From positions 124,001-188,000 of the forward strand of contig JAESUZ010005115.1 of NCBI GenBank assembly GCA_017311185.1: a stretch of DNA of 64,000 nt, given 5' to 3'. Below, in pieces: positions 54,831 through 64,000 of the stretch (the stretch's first letter is position 1; every line of letters starts with the position of its first letter). The notes beneath the pieces are model-generated. The model had not been told where the DNA came from, did not search any database, and saw only the letters and a program-made list of their open reading frames with translations. The stretch comes from Proteles cristata cristata. Its lineage: Eukaryota > Chordata > Mammalia > Carnivora > Hyaenidae. The position numbers and the translations under genes are program-made.

Positions 54831-56639
54831 TCGGGGATCCATGGGATTAGGTGCCGTGAGGCTGTATCTTCTGGTTTAAAGATGGAGGGACACAGGGGCA
54901 AATGTCAATGCCTGCTTAACTTTAGAAGATCGCTTCTTATGCCTCAGGAAAGAAAAAGGTCATGTTCTCCTTTTTTAAGGCGTCTACCAACCAAAGTGTG
55001 CACCTGATACTTACAACCATGTGAAGGTGGGCGTGTACTGGCCTGAGAAAAGCAGGCACAACATGTGAGCACGGAGGAGCGCCCATGAATGCAGTCCTCA
55101 TCCTCCTCCCTGCTGACCCCACCCCTGGTGCTGTCCCATTAGGACTCCTACTGATCATCCTTCAAAAGGCAAGAAGCAAAGCCATGGCCCGTTGACTTCT
55201 CAGTCCTGCTCAGCCAGCCAATCAGGGCTGCGTGGAAGATGCAAATGTAGACTTCTGTTCACAGTGGGACGTGGGTACTCCTATCAAATACTTTTCCTGT
55301 AACTTAAGGACACCCTACAGGGTTTTGTCTTTGAGGCAAGAAGCCCTTTTAATTTTGTTTTCCAGGGGCTGCTACTGTCATTCTGTTCATTGTTTTGGTT
55401 TGGTATCTGTCCCCCACCCCAACTTCGGGATTTTCAGAAGTTGGTTGATTTTCTTACTTTTTCATTTGAAACGTTGGGTTTCTTTGTCACTCTGCATTCT
55501 CACTGGCATTAGCCATTTTTCAGTTAACTCCTAGAGTGCACTCAGGAATGGTCAGCAAGGCAAATGGTGGCAAGGTTGGAGTCTTGGATTGGGAATAGAA
55601 AGTCCAGATGGTTCCTAGCTTTACTACATTTCTAGGATACATCATTTTACCTTCGTCTGTCTCTAAAATAGAGAAAAATATATGAACTCTGTCCCTCTGG
55701 ACTAGCAGTGGGGGGTTACATCCTTTTTGTTCAATTGTGCCCCTCCCCCATCCCACCACATGGCATATTGTCGCCCTTCAATAAAGATTGTTGAGTGACT
55801 AACTGTTGTGAAGACCAAATAAGGTATGCAGGACTGTCCCCAAAGTGAAGAAGTACTTAGCTATTTTAAGATATTGGAAGGTAGTTTGGCAAACGTATTT
55901 CAAATACACCTAATGCCATCTGTGTGGCCCAGGGTTGCAATTCAAGCCGGAGGCAGGGCAGAGGCAATTGCTGTCTTAACAGAGATGAAGGAAGGAGAAG
56001 GCAATGTAGGTTAGAGGCAATCAGAATGTTTCCAGGCAGAAAGGAGTTACAAGGAAGATAGGAATCTTATGCTCACTTGTTGTAACAAAACAAGTTTTAT
56101 TGGCTGGCCAAGAACACTGGCATCTAGAGTTGGATAAAAGTTTTCCCAAAAAGGCACTATTTTCTAATATTTTTGTATTTATTTATAATCAGGCTAAATA
56201 TGAAAAATGACTTAAGGCAGAATTTGTCAAAACAGACCATCACACAGCTGACACTTCTGGTCAAATCTGCCATCTCATCGATGGAAGACTTGGGGAAATG
56301 ATGTGTCCAAGATAACTCAGCTAATATGATATTCAGTGCTTGTCATATTCCTAACACAGCATCCTGAATCCTACGTTGCTGGAGACACTAAGATCACTGG
56401 CCTAGAGCAAGAAATAAGAGTAAAACAGACACATCAAAAGAACAAGAGCAAAAGTAGAAATACCTCCTAAATTCCCTATGGCTTTTCACCTCCCGGTTCC
56501 AGCTTAGTTCTGGACCTATTTCCTTGCCCTTTGATTCGGATACCCCCACATCCTTAAAATAAGTATCTCTTTGTAGCGCAGCTACGAGAGTTGGTTTTGG
56601 TTCAGGGGGCCCAGGAGTCTTTAGCAATCCAACAACTAT
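54831..56639. other. Unassigned non-coding stretch
   Basis: About 1.8 kb has no supported gene. A possible antisense L2 scrap lies at 55900-56000. Frames at 55232-55534 and 55520-55759 show no domain. Confidence 0.55.
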
Positions 56640-56740
56640 CAGTTCCTGGTGGGATAGGGTGTCCCCGAGCTCCTAGCACAATGCCTTGCACAACCAGGTG
56701 CTCAGTAAAGGTAGTATGCTGATACTGAAGCTTCAGGCAT
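56640..56740 (+). repeat. L2 LINE 3' end
   Basis: 'gagctcctagcacaatgcct' followed by 'caggtgctcagtaaaggtag' is a compact L2 terminus. Confidence 0.75.
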
Positions 56741-56999
56741 CTTCCCTAATATCTGCTCTCCAGCAAGGGCTCTCCTTTCCCAGATATTCTCTCCCATAAG
56801 GATCTTGTACTGTAATTGCCAACAGAGCTGCGCTATCTTGCTTCCTCAACCCAGCATAATTCCCACTGGTTCCCATTCAGAGCCAAGAAGTAATGGGGGA
56901 GGCAAAGAGGCTGGAGACCACTGTGCTAGACTTGTAAGCTCAGTTACTGCATCAAGCTCATGAAGCATCACCCCTGGTGAAGGAACTAAAAGAGAGCAA
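56741..56999. other. Unassigned non-coding stretch
   Basis: Nothing is recognised here. Confidence 0.5.
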
Positions 57000-57830
57000 A
57001 ATCATCATTCTTGTCTTGTGACAGGAAGGAGAACAAAATGTAGTTCCCAGTCCTTAAGGAGCTAAGGGTGTATTGGGGGAGAGATACAAACACACACAAC
57101 CAGAGTACAATTTAAATATTATAATAGATTCAAGTACAGACTCCTCAGAGAGCTCAGGGGTTATCCCGGGACACAAGATCAAAGGCAGCTTCAGAGAATA
57201 GGAGACATTTGAATTGGACCATGAAACTTGCGTAGGATTTCCCCAGATGGCAAGAGTCAGGAAGAAGGGCATTCTAGGCAATGGAAATAACAAGTGCATG
57301 GACAAAGAGGGGTGGACAGATGTGACAATGATAAGGGACTACAACTCATCTGGAATGACTAGACTAGCATTGCCCAGAAACAAATGTCCACGGTTAATAA
57401 GTTTGGGACATGTTTGCTTTGTTCACTTATAGAAATTTAAAATGAGTATTTGCCTATCAAAGGCTCTGAGAAATCAGTGAGGCGGCCACATGGATAGTCC
57501 AAGGAAATATGGTGGAGGTCCTGAAAGGGGGGAGCAGAAGCGAGTTCAAAGGGGGGTGCGTGAAACAGAGATTGCAGAGGGAACATTATCAGGACTTCAT
57601 TAAATTCAGCAGAGCAATGGATTTAAAAAGACCAGTTTTTAGGTTATTGGACTAAATGGAAGGCAATGTGACTTGAGAAGAAAAGAGAAGTATGTGGGGA
57701 AATTAACATAGTGTTGGCTTCAGTCGTGTTGAATGTGAGCTGACCATGAAATGGTCACATGAAGATGTTCAAAGATGGCTGACAATACAGGTCTAGGTTC
57801 CAGAAGTGATGTAGTAGTTCAAGAAGTTGC
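57000..57830 (-). repeat. L2 LINE, antisense, long
   Basis: 'cagtccttaaggagctaagg', 'gagacatttgaattggacca', 'gaagggcattctaggcaatg' and 'tggaaataacaagtgcatgg' followed by later 'gaatgtgagctgacc'-type blocks are the reverse complement of L2 ('ctcaaatgtc', 'cctggaatgc'). Confidence 0.75.
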
Positions 57831-58104
57831 TGAACAACCATTAGAACCATTATAGAAAATATCTAGCGCTGGACAGGGCAATGGATTGAATGGACTCCAA
57901 AGTCCTTTTGACCCAGAGCTAGTATAATTTTATGGCTACAGGGACCCATGCTTCCTTGTGTAGATGTTCCAGCCTCTGCCTGCAGACCACATCCAAGTGT
58001 GTAACTTTCTATAGCAGTCACAGAAGTAATGACTGCAAAAAGAAGCTTGAGATTAGCATAAATCCCAGTGAAAGGAAGTGTTTTGTTATTTGAAGATATT
58101 TATT

Positions 58105-58324
58105 TTAATTTTTTAATATTTTAAACATTTTTTCATTTTCTGAGAGACAGAGATGGTATGAGTGGGGGAAGGACAGAGAGAAAGAGGAGGCACAGAATCT
58201 GAAGCAGGCTCAAGGTTCTGAGCCATCGGCACAGAGCGGGACTCAGGGCTTGAACTCACCAGTTGTGAGATCATGACCTGAGCCGAAGTTGGACACTTAA
58301 CCAACTGAGCCATCCAGGCACCCC
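58105..58324 (-). repeat. CAN-SINE, antisense (cluster member 1)
   Basis: The head at 58324 reads 'ggggtgcctggatggctcag' on the minus strand, with a complete body and AT-rich tail. This is an older copy. A weak possible duplication is 'taattttt' on both sides. Confidence 0.92.
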
Positions 58325-58334
58325 TAATTTTTAT

Positions 58335-58546
58335 TTAAAAATTTTTCTTAATGCTTATTTTTGTGAGAGAGAGCCTGAGTGCTAGCGGAGGAGGGGTAGA
58401 GAGAGAGGGAGACACAGAATCTGAAGCAGGCTCCAGGCCCTGAGCTGTCAGCACAGAGCCCCATGCTGGGCTCAAACCCACAGACCAGGAGATCTTGACC
58501 TGAGCCGAAGTTGAACGCTTAACTGACTAAGCCACGCAGGCACCCC
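58335..58546 (-). repeat. CAN-SINE, antisense (cluster member 2)
   Basis: The head at 58546 ('ggggtgcctgcgtggctta') and a complete body are present. It starts about 10 bp after member 1 in the same orientation. Confidence 0.92.
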
Positions 58547-58548
58547 AA

Positions 58549-58625
58549 AGATTTTATTTTTAATTAATCTCTAAACCCAATATGGGGCTTGAACTCACAA
58601 CCCTAAGATCAAGAGTCACATGTTG
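58549..58625 (-). repeat. Old CAN-SINE relative, antisense, headless (cluster member 3)
   Basis: The minus strand reads '...ttgatcttagggttgtgag', 'ttcaagccccatattggg' and 'tagagattaattaa', the older short subfamily that lacks the CT-rich body. The tRNA-like 5' head is missing, and member 4 is inserted at that edge. Confidence 0.7.
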
Positions 58626-58635
58626 GAAGTCATTT

Positions 58636-58814
58636 ATTTGTTTAGGTTTATTTATTTTGAGAGAGAGCACAAGCCGGTGAGGGGCATAGAAAAGGAAAGA
58701 ATCCCAAGCAGGCTCCAGCTGTTAGCACAGAGCCCACTGTGTACTCAAACTGTGAGATCATGACCCAAGATGAGATCAAGAGTCAGTTAACCCACTAGCC
58801 ACCCAGGTACCCCA
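58636..58814 (-). repeat. CAN-SINE, antisense (cluster member 4)
   Basis: The head at 58813 ('ggggtacctgggtggcta') is followed by a shortened middle and body. The target-site duplication is 'gaagtcattt' (58626-58635) versus 'gaagtgattt' (58815-58824), one mismatch. Confidence 0.9.
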
Positions 58815-58979
58815 GAAGTGATTTTTAAGGAAAGGTCTTTCACAAGTAAAACTTTGCAGTGACACTGGTAAAATGGTTCCCTTTCTTTTGGCCTGGTCTC
58901 ACTGAGGTGAAACACTGGAAAACAGAATATTCAAGGACAATCATGAAATCTGAGTTATGTTCCTTCCAATGTACTTCAC

Positions 58980-59200
58980 CGACCCTTTCTAGGGAAAGGG
59001 TTCTCTGACTGGGCTGGGAGTCAGGTAGCCAAGGTTCTAGTTCTGACCACATCATTAAATCACAGTATGTCCTTTGAAAATTACCTACCTCCCATGTGTC
59101 TCTATGCCTTTATCTATACATTGATAATATACATGTAAATAATGATACCTGCACAGCCTATTCCAAGTGGTCAGGAAGGTTCAAGGATATGGGTTTGTTT
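58980..59200 (+). repeat. MIR SINE
   Basis: 'tgggctgggagtcaggtagc', 'caaggttctagttctgacca', 'ctatgcctttatctatacat' and 'aataatgatacctgcacagc' follow MIR. Confidence 0.75.
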
Positions 59201-59234
59201 TGTGAGAGGTAACATTAGTAATGGAGACTACTTG

Positions 59235-59420
59235 TCTAGGTATACGTCCTAAACTATTGGAGCTGCAAGGAGCCCTGGGCATGGAATCCCACAACGTGCC
59301 TATTTTGCATATTGGAAACCAAAGCCAAGAGAGATCAGATGATGTACCCAAGGTCAGACAGGCAGCAAAGCTGAGCCATAAGCTAGGTGGGTTCCCTTTC
59401 TTCCAAGCACCCCCACTGCC
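59235..59420 (-). repeat. MIR-like SINE, antisense
   Basis: 'ttggagctgcaaggagccct', 'gcatattggaaaccaaagcc' and 'tacccaaggtcagacaggca' followed by 'aagctgagccataagctagg' match the antisense MIR/MIR3-type core. Subfamily is uncertain. Confidence 0.6.
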
Positions 59421-59819
59421 TTCTAGATACTGAGCGCTGATACCATGGCAGAAATGAAATCATAGGCTGGAAAGAAAATATGGCTGAATATATGTCTTCA
59501 GAACTCCAGTCAGCAAATAAAGCCTACAGTGTGAGTAGGTCAGGTAAAATTATCTGCCCCATATTTCTAGAGAGTGGGCAATCTTCCTATGTTGTGTCAA
59601 ACTTAAGCTGGCCACAGTGGAGTCTCCCTGACCCCTTAGTTCAAGGATTTAACACACACTGTGATGGTGAACATTTTTATGTTGATATCCTCACTGACTG
59701 GATTGGAAGTTCAGATGTATTCATTCCACCTTTTCCTGAAGATCTTCTCCTTTCTAACCCCAGAGGGAATGATGTAGGTGGGGAGCATGGGCTGGTTTTA
59801 CTCACAACACTTCTGACAC
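59421..59819. other. Unassigned non-coding stretch
   Basis: No gene is supported. The 129-codon plus frame at 59480-59869 runs into the LTR and has no recognised product. Confidence 0.5.
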
Positions 59820-60835
59820 CAGGTGTGTGTAGGAGGGTTCCCACACCGACTGATCCTCCAGCTCTCTAACACTAATGACCCAGAGTTAGGGCAGGTCCTA
59901 CAGATTAAGAACTCATTTCCACGAGACTGCCCCCACTTCAGAAGCCAGTCTTGCTGCCTAACTAGCTATAAATCCAGGGGTTCCCACAACCCTCTCCTCA
60001 GGTTGATAATTTGCTAGAATATCTCAGAGGGCTCAGGAGAACATTATACTATCACAGACTTAGTATAAAAGATCTAAATCAGGAACAACCAAGGGAAAGA
60101 GATGCATAGGGGCAGATGGCTAGGGGAAGGAGCATGGAGCTTCCATGCAATCCAGGCACACATGCCACTTTCCCAGATCTGTAAGTGTTCATCAACCCAG
60201 AAGCTCACTGAACCCCATGTTTAGGGGCTTATATGGAGGTTTTATTACATGGCCATGGTTGACTCACTCCCTGGCCATTGGTGGTCAACTGAAGCTCCAG
60301 CTACTCCTACCTGCCCCTCTCCAGAAGTTGGGAGATGGGACTGAAAGTTCCGACCCCCTAATCACATCTTGGTCTTTCCAGTGATGAGCCCCCACACTGA
60401 AGCTATCTAGGGACCCCTGGCCACCAGTCATCTCATTGGGAAGAACAAAAAAAGATATCTGGGGCGCCTGGATGGCTCAGTCAGTAAGCATCTGACTTCA
60501 GCTCAGGTCATGATCTCCCCATTCCTGAGTTCAAGCCCCGTGTCAGGCTCTGTACTGAGCCTGGAGCCTGCCTTGGATTCCAGGTCTCTCTCTCTCTCTC
60601 TGCCTCCCTCCCTCCCTTTCTCTCTCAGTAGTAAACACAAAAAAATTTTTTTAAAAAAAGGAGAAAAAGATATCCTATCACTCAGGAAATTATAAGGGAT
60701 TTATAGGAGCTCTGTGTTAAAAGATCGAAACCTGCTTTTATCACCCCCATTACTCAAGAAATTACAAGGGTTTTAAGAGCTCTATGCCAAGAACCAGGGA
60801 CAAAGACAAATATATATTTCTTATTGCGCCAACAG
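59820..60835. mobile_element. Old solitary LTR of an endogenous retrovirus-like element, SINE-interrupted
   Basis: 'ttgataatttgctagaatat', 'aggaacaaccaagggaaaga', 'gaccccctaatcacatcttg', 'ctgaagctatctagggaccc' and the end 'aagacaaatatatatttctt' match a common old mammalian LTR as I recall it, probably ERVL-class, subfamily uncertain. The outer bases are TG near 59823 and CA near 60833. No gag or pol sequence flanks it, so it is a solo LTR. A SINE sits at 60460-60663. Two copies of a 'actca.gaaatta.aaggg' block follow the SINE. Confidence 0.6.
60460..60663 (+). repeat. CAN-SINE inside the LTR
   Basis: The head 'ggggcgcctggatggctcag', middle 'cttcagctcaggtcatgatc' and CT-rich body are present. 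The 'gctgacagctcagagcctg' part is shortened. The exact duplication 'aaaaagatatc' is at 60449-60459 and 60664-60674. Confidence 0.95.
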
Positions 60836-60899
60836 GGGCCATAATTTCTCTCTTTCCTGAACTGCGGCAAGAGTTGCTAACTGATCTTTCTTGATCTTG

Positions 60900-61330
60900 C
60901 TTCTCCGTCTTTTCCTCCCGATAGCTGGCAGGGCTGTTCTTGCTTCTTCCTCTCCCCAACCCCAAGGTGCACAGAACCAGGCCCCAAATTTCGTCTTTGC
61001 ATTCAAACCCCTTCCAGATCGGGTCCCACCACTCTGTCCTTCAAGCTTTATGTCTCCTATTCCCTTACTGTGCACTAAACACCAAGCTCAACCTGGACTC
61101 CCTGCTAAGTCCTGAATACACATACACGTCTTCTTCAGACTGGTCTTTCAATCAAGCAGACCATTCATCAGGGTCCACTGCCAGTTCCTTCGCAGCCCTG
61201 TGGTCTTGTACTTTTCCTGTTACTAGCACATTATCTCCTTTCATAATATGGAGATGTGTGTACTTATCCACTTCCTCATTAGATGGGCTTCCGGTCAATC
61301 CATCTCCCCATCCCCCAGAGCGCTCAGCTC
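60900..61330 (+). repeat. L2 LINE 3' portion
   Basis: 'tccagatcgggtcccaccac', 'cttactgtgcactaaacacc', 'gccagttccttcgcagccct' and 'gttactagcacattatctcc' follow the L2 order. The longest open frame of the window (60940-61569, 209 codons) lies mostly in this element and is not a gene. Confidence 0.7.
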
Positions 61331-62134
61331 CATACCCAGAAACTAAGTCTCAGAAAAATAGCTTCTATTATTCGAAGAAAAATAAATATGTACACTATGC
61401 CAGGAGTGGAGACCACCATACTAAAAGACAAAGCAAACAAAAACCAGTGTTGGCTGAGGATGGAAGGATTTCTGTGCACGTCCAAATCAGAGTTGCTCGC
61501 TGGTTCTCTGGAGAAGCACTTGGAAAAACTGTTTTACCTGTTCCCCTTCTTGTACATTCAGTTGCCTAAGTTGCTTTGAAGCCTGTAAAATGGCCAACAT
61601 CTCCAATCAGAGCAGTGTTTCCTTTCCAGACAGGAAGACTGCCGCTAAGTAGAGAAGCCACGCTTGTTTTTGCGGTCTGGGCTGCGACAATGACTCATCC
61701 AGTAAAGCCAGAGGCTGTCTATTTTGATCTCTCTATGTTCAGAGTCTATTTACGGTTGTAATTTTCTTTCTTTCTCTTTCTCCCTTCCCACCCCTGGTGA
61801 CTTATCGGAATGGTCACACGCATTTGACAAACGGAACCTGCATAGGAGGAAGAGAGCATGATTGAACATGCTTTCAGTTAAAGCCCACGAATGAATGCTG
61901 GTGTTTACAGCTCTGATGATAGGGTTCCGGTAATGACTTGGCCTTTTTCTCCTTGATTGAATATTCCCCTGGGCCTGCCAGTCTGGGTTCCTGTTATTTA
62001 ATGAGGACATTGGAGCACAACCTCAAGATGTCTGCAAAAATGACCTTTTCTTTGGGCTCATTCCAAATGCAAAGAAAAGTGGAGCCCAAGTTAGACAGGG
62101 TGCTTCTGGAATACAGCTTTGGAATTCACTTTTT
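61331..62134. other. Unassigned stretch; 61560-62030 possibly conserved
   Basis: No repeat is recognised from about 61560 to 62030. It contains an AP-1 core 'tgactca' (61691-61697) and RUNX-like 'tgcggtc' (61670-61676). No coding is supported. Confidence 0.45.
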
Positions 62135-62265
62135 CCCTCTAAAGCTCAGGAGCCTGGAATCACACACTGTCGGAGCCAGAGAGAACCATAGAGGTGATCT
62201 GGTTACAAGGTTTCATTCTGCAGATGGAGAAATCCAGGACCAGTTGGGAAAAAGCAAGTCACCAT
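62135..62265 (-). repeat. MIR-like SINE, antisense
   Basis: 'tcggagccagagagaaccat' followed by 'agaggtgatctggttacaag' and 'cattctgcagatggagaaat' matches the MIR3-type 'agctggaaggaaccttagag... cattttacagatgaggaaac' order. Confidence 0.6.
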
Positions 62266-63024
62266 AAATCATACGGCAGACACAGTCACAACAAATTCAG
62301 GCTTGGAACCTACATCTCAGAGTTATAGTCAGTATTCTTTTGAATGGCTGGAGATTGAAATTAATGGCTGGCTAAATGCTTGCCTAAGTAAAGGAAAAGC
62401 TTCTCTTCCTTTTCTGTGTTACACCGTGAAAGCATTATGCTCTGCTCTCCCTGCACTGAACATGTGGGACACTGGCAGCATAAGCAAAGGAATTAGCCTC
62501 TAACTGTTAGCTCAGTGTCTCACTGTTAATTTTAACAATATAGGATAAGTAGAAGAGTCAGTGATGGAAGATGTGAACGGAGACAACCTTAAAGATTCCA
62601 CATCTGCCTCCCTGGCAAAATGGGGAATTCACTTACTGACTGTGAACATTATTGTAAAGTGTGAGAAAATATGATCAGAAAGTTCTTGGTAATATAAAGT
62701 TCTGTTTTACTTATGAGAAGAATGATTACTGTGTTATTAGACTCCTATCTATGGAGTCTTACTTTCTCCAAGGTGACAATTTTATATCCTCCTCTCAAAA
62801 GAAATCCTTTCAATCTAAATGAGAGATTTTTAAAGGTAATTTTTGGCTATAAATTTTTCACATTTTCATTGTAGACCATTTGGAAATCCAGAAACTTTTT
62901 TTTTTTTTAAAAAGAAAAGCATCTATAACCTCACTACCTAGATATAACCACATGCATATACAATTAGAATCAGGTTATTATAATTTTGCCTTTTTTGAGC
63001 TTTCTTCCAGATCATTAAATATTA
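62266..63024. other. Unassigned AT-rich stretch
   Basis: No gene or named repeat is recognised. A T12-A run occurs at about 62898-62911. Confidence 0.5.
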
Positions 63025-63066
63025 CATATGTATGTGTGTTTGTGTATGTATTATATATATATATGC
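63025..63066 (+). repeat. Compound (TG)n/(TA)n simple repeat
   Basis: Imperfect 'tatgtgtg' units run into (TA)n at about 63051-63063. Confidence 0.85.
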
Positions 63067-63116
63067 ATACTATTCCAAAATCAGAATGCATCATAGTATA
63101 TTTAATTGGCATAATT

Positions 63117-63220
63117 ACCTTTTTAAATTTAAGTAATCTCTACAACCAACGTGGGACTCAAACTCAGGACCCTGAGATTAAGAGTTGCATGCTCTTCTGG
63201 CAGAGCTGTCTAGGTGCCCC
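63117..63220 (-). repeat. Old short CAN-SINE relative, antisense
   Basis: On the minus strand the element runs 'ggggcacctagacagctctg', 'actcttaatctcagggtcct', 'gagtttgagtcccacgttgg', then 'agagattacttaaattt'. It lacks the CT-rich body, like the piece at 58549-58625. The target-site duplication is 'tggcataatt' (63107-63116) versus 'tggcatagtt' (63221-63230). Confidence 0.88.
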
Positions 63221-63494
63221 TGGCATAGTTTTTAACACTTAGGAAGTTTATTAGTGATTTCCTTAACATAAGTTTAAGGATTGCATGAATCCCCAGCTAG
63301 AATTTCTCTAAGCCTTACTATGGATAGGGTGACCATATCTTCTCTTGTCCAAAACAGGACTTTTTTCCATCCCCCAGAGTAGAAAGTCATACTATTGATA
63401 ATTATGCTGTGACAAAAAGTACAAATCTAAACCATTCTGAGCAAAGTGGGTCATATGACCCCTCTACTTGCAGTCATAAGGAATTTTAAGAACA

Positions 63495-63665
63495 TCACTG
63501 ACCAGAGGCAACATGGCGTAAGGCTGAAATACACTCTAGATCAGAGCATTTGGGTCCCAGATATGGATCCACCATTATTAGCAGAAAATGACATAATGGC
63601 ACTGAACCTCAGTTTCCTCAGCTCTAAAACTCAAGCTATTTACCTGAATCTCAGACTTCTCTGCA
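63495..63665 (+). repeat. MIR SINE
   Basis: 'ggcaacatggcgtaaggctg', 'gcatttgggtcccagatatg' and 'gcactgaacctcagtttcct' followed by 'cagctctaaaactcaagcta' match MIR. Confidence 0.8.
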
Positions 63666-64000
63666 TTTGAAGAAGAATGGAAACAAAATGCCTGTTGTAG
63701 CTGGAATAAGCTATACTATTGGGCAGGTTTGTTTTAATGACATCAGCATAATGGCGCTGGGTTCTCCTCACGTCAGCTTTCTTCACAAGGGTGTCCTCAC
63801 CAATTCACATTCTGCCTGAATATGCACATGGTTACTCCGATACGAGAGAAGAGAATAAACCACTGACCCACACAAGGAGAATCTATATTTTCTCCTTGTT
63901 GGGTCTCATTACAGTTCACACAAGAGGATAATTAGTGTCCTCTGTAAAGCTGTCCTTCAACTTTATTGACTACTAGATAAAATAATATGCTACAGTTTGG
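63666..64000. other. Unassigned non-coding stretch at window end
   Basis: Nothing is recognised here. Confidence 0.55.

Noticed and set aside
59820..60835. Intact endogenous retrovirus
   Set aside because: No gag, pol or env-like sequence on either side. At most a solitary LTR.
60940..61569. Longest open frame, 209 codons, plus strand
   Set aside because: Mostly an L2 relic, low-complexity Ser/Pro/Leu composition, no domain, no splice or start context.
1..64000. CRISPR array, operons, phage or plasmid features
   Set aside because: No regularly spaced repeats with unique spacers and no bacterial gene density. The repeat content is mammalian throughout.

Overview
The window reads as vertebrate, specifically carnivoran, nuclear DNA. 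It has no dense open reading frames and no bacterial signals. It carries 22 tRNA-derived SINEs of the CAN-SINE type (5' head 'gcgcctgggtggctcag', CT-rich body, A-rich tail) in both orientations, plus the carnivoran L1 3' UTR signature ('gagcactgggtgt', 'aataaact'). Together with L2, MIR, old L1M and Tigger relics this indicates an order Carnivora genome. The SINE bodies are of the feliform kind (cat, hyena, mongoose, civet) rather than the dog SINEC_Cf kind. The youngest SINE group here does not match the domestic-cat young consensus as I remember it, so a non-felid feliform is possible. That last step is inference.

No protein-coding gene, tRNA, rRNA, CRISPR array or complete mobile element can be supported. 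All the longer open reading frames lie in old L2 sequence, simple repeats or SINEs, or have no recognisable product. The window is best described as intergenic or deep-intronic DNA. One minus-strand stretch (35466-35721) has a good splice acceptor, an open frame and a good splice donor, and is listed as an unproven internal exon.

Layout: 1-4000 is mostly unassigned with MIR and L2 pieces and a SINE whose tail became a GAAA/GGAA microsatellite. 4010-5840 is a long L2 split by a tandem SINE pair. 6500-17000 is SINE-rich, with L1M and L1MA 3' ends and nested insertions. 18000-19300 is a pyrimidine repeat followed by a long L2. 19757-20039 and 33348-33853 are 5'-truncated L1 3' ends. 20000-32000 is sparse, with many MIRs. 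32500-45000 holds further L2, a Tigger-type element with TA duplications, and two CTCF-like sites. 45000-57000 is sparse and contains possible conserved non-coding blocks. 57000-60840 holds an antisense L2, a cluster of four antisense SINEs, and an old LTR with a SINE inside it.

The retroposon layering gives a relative chronology. L2 and MIR are the hosts, L1M, the LTR and Tigger are intermediate, and the SINEs with near-perfect target-site duplications are the most recent arrivals. I found no undescribed system. The most checkable leads are the candidate exon, the CTCF/CCAAT/ETS cluster near 44640-44734, the SINE with an apparent 3' transduction at 15405-15691, and the SINE pair sharing one target-site duplication at 5258-5761. 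Repeat boundaries for L2, MIR and L1M are approximate because they were read by eye.
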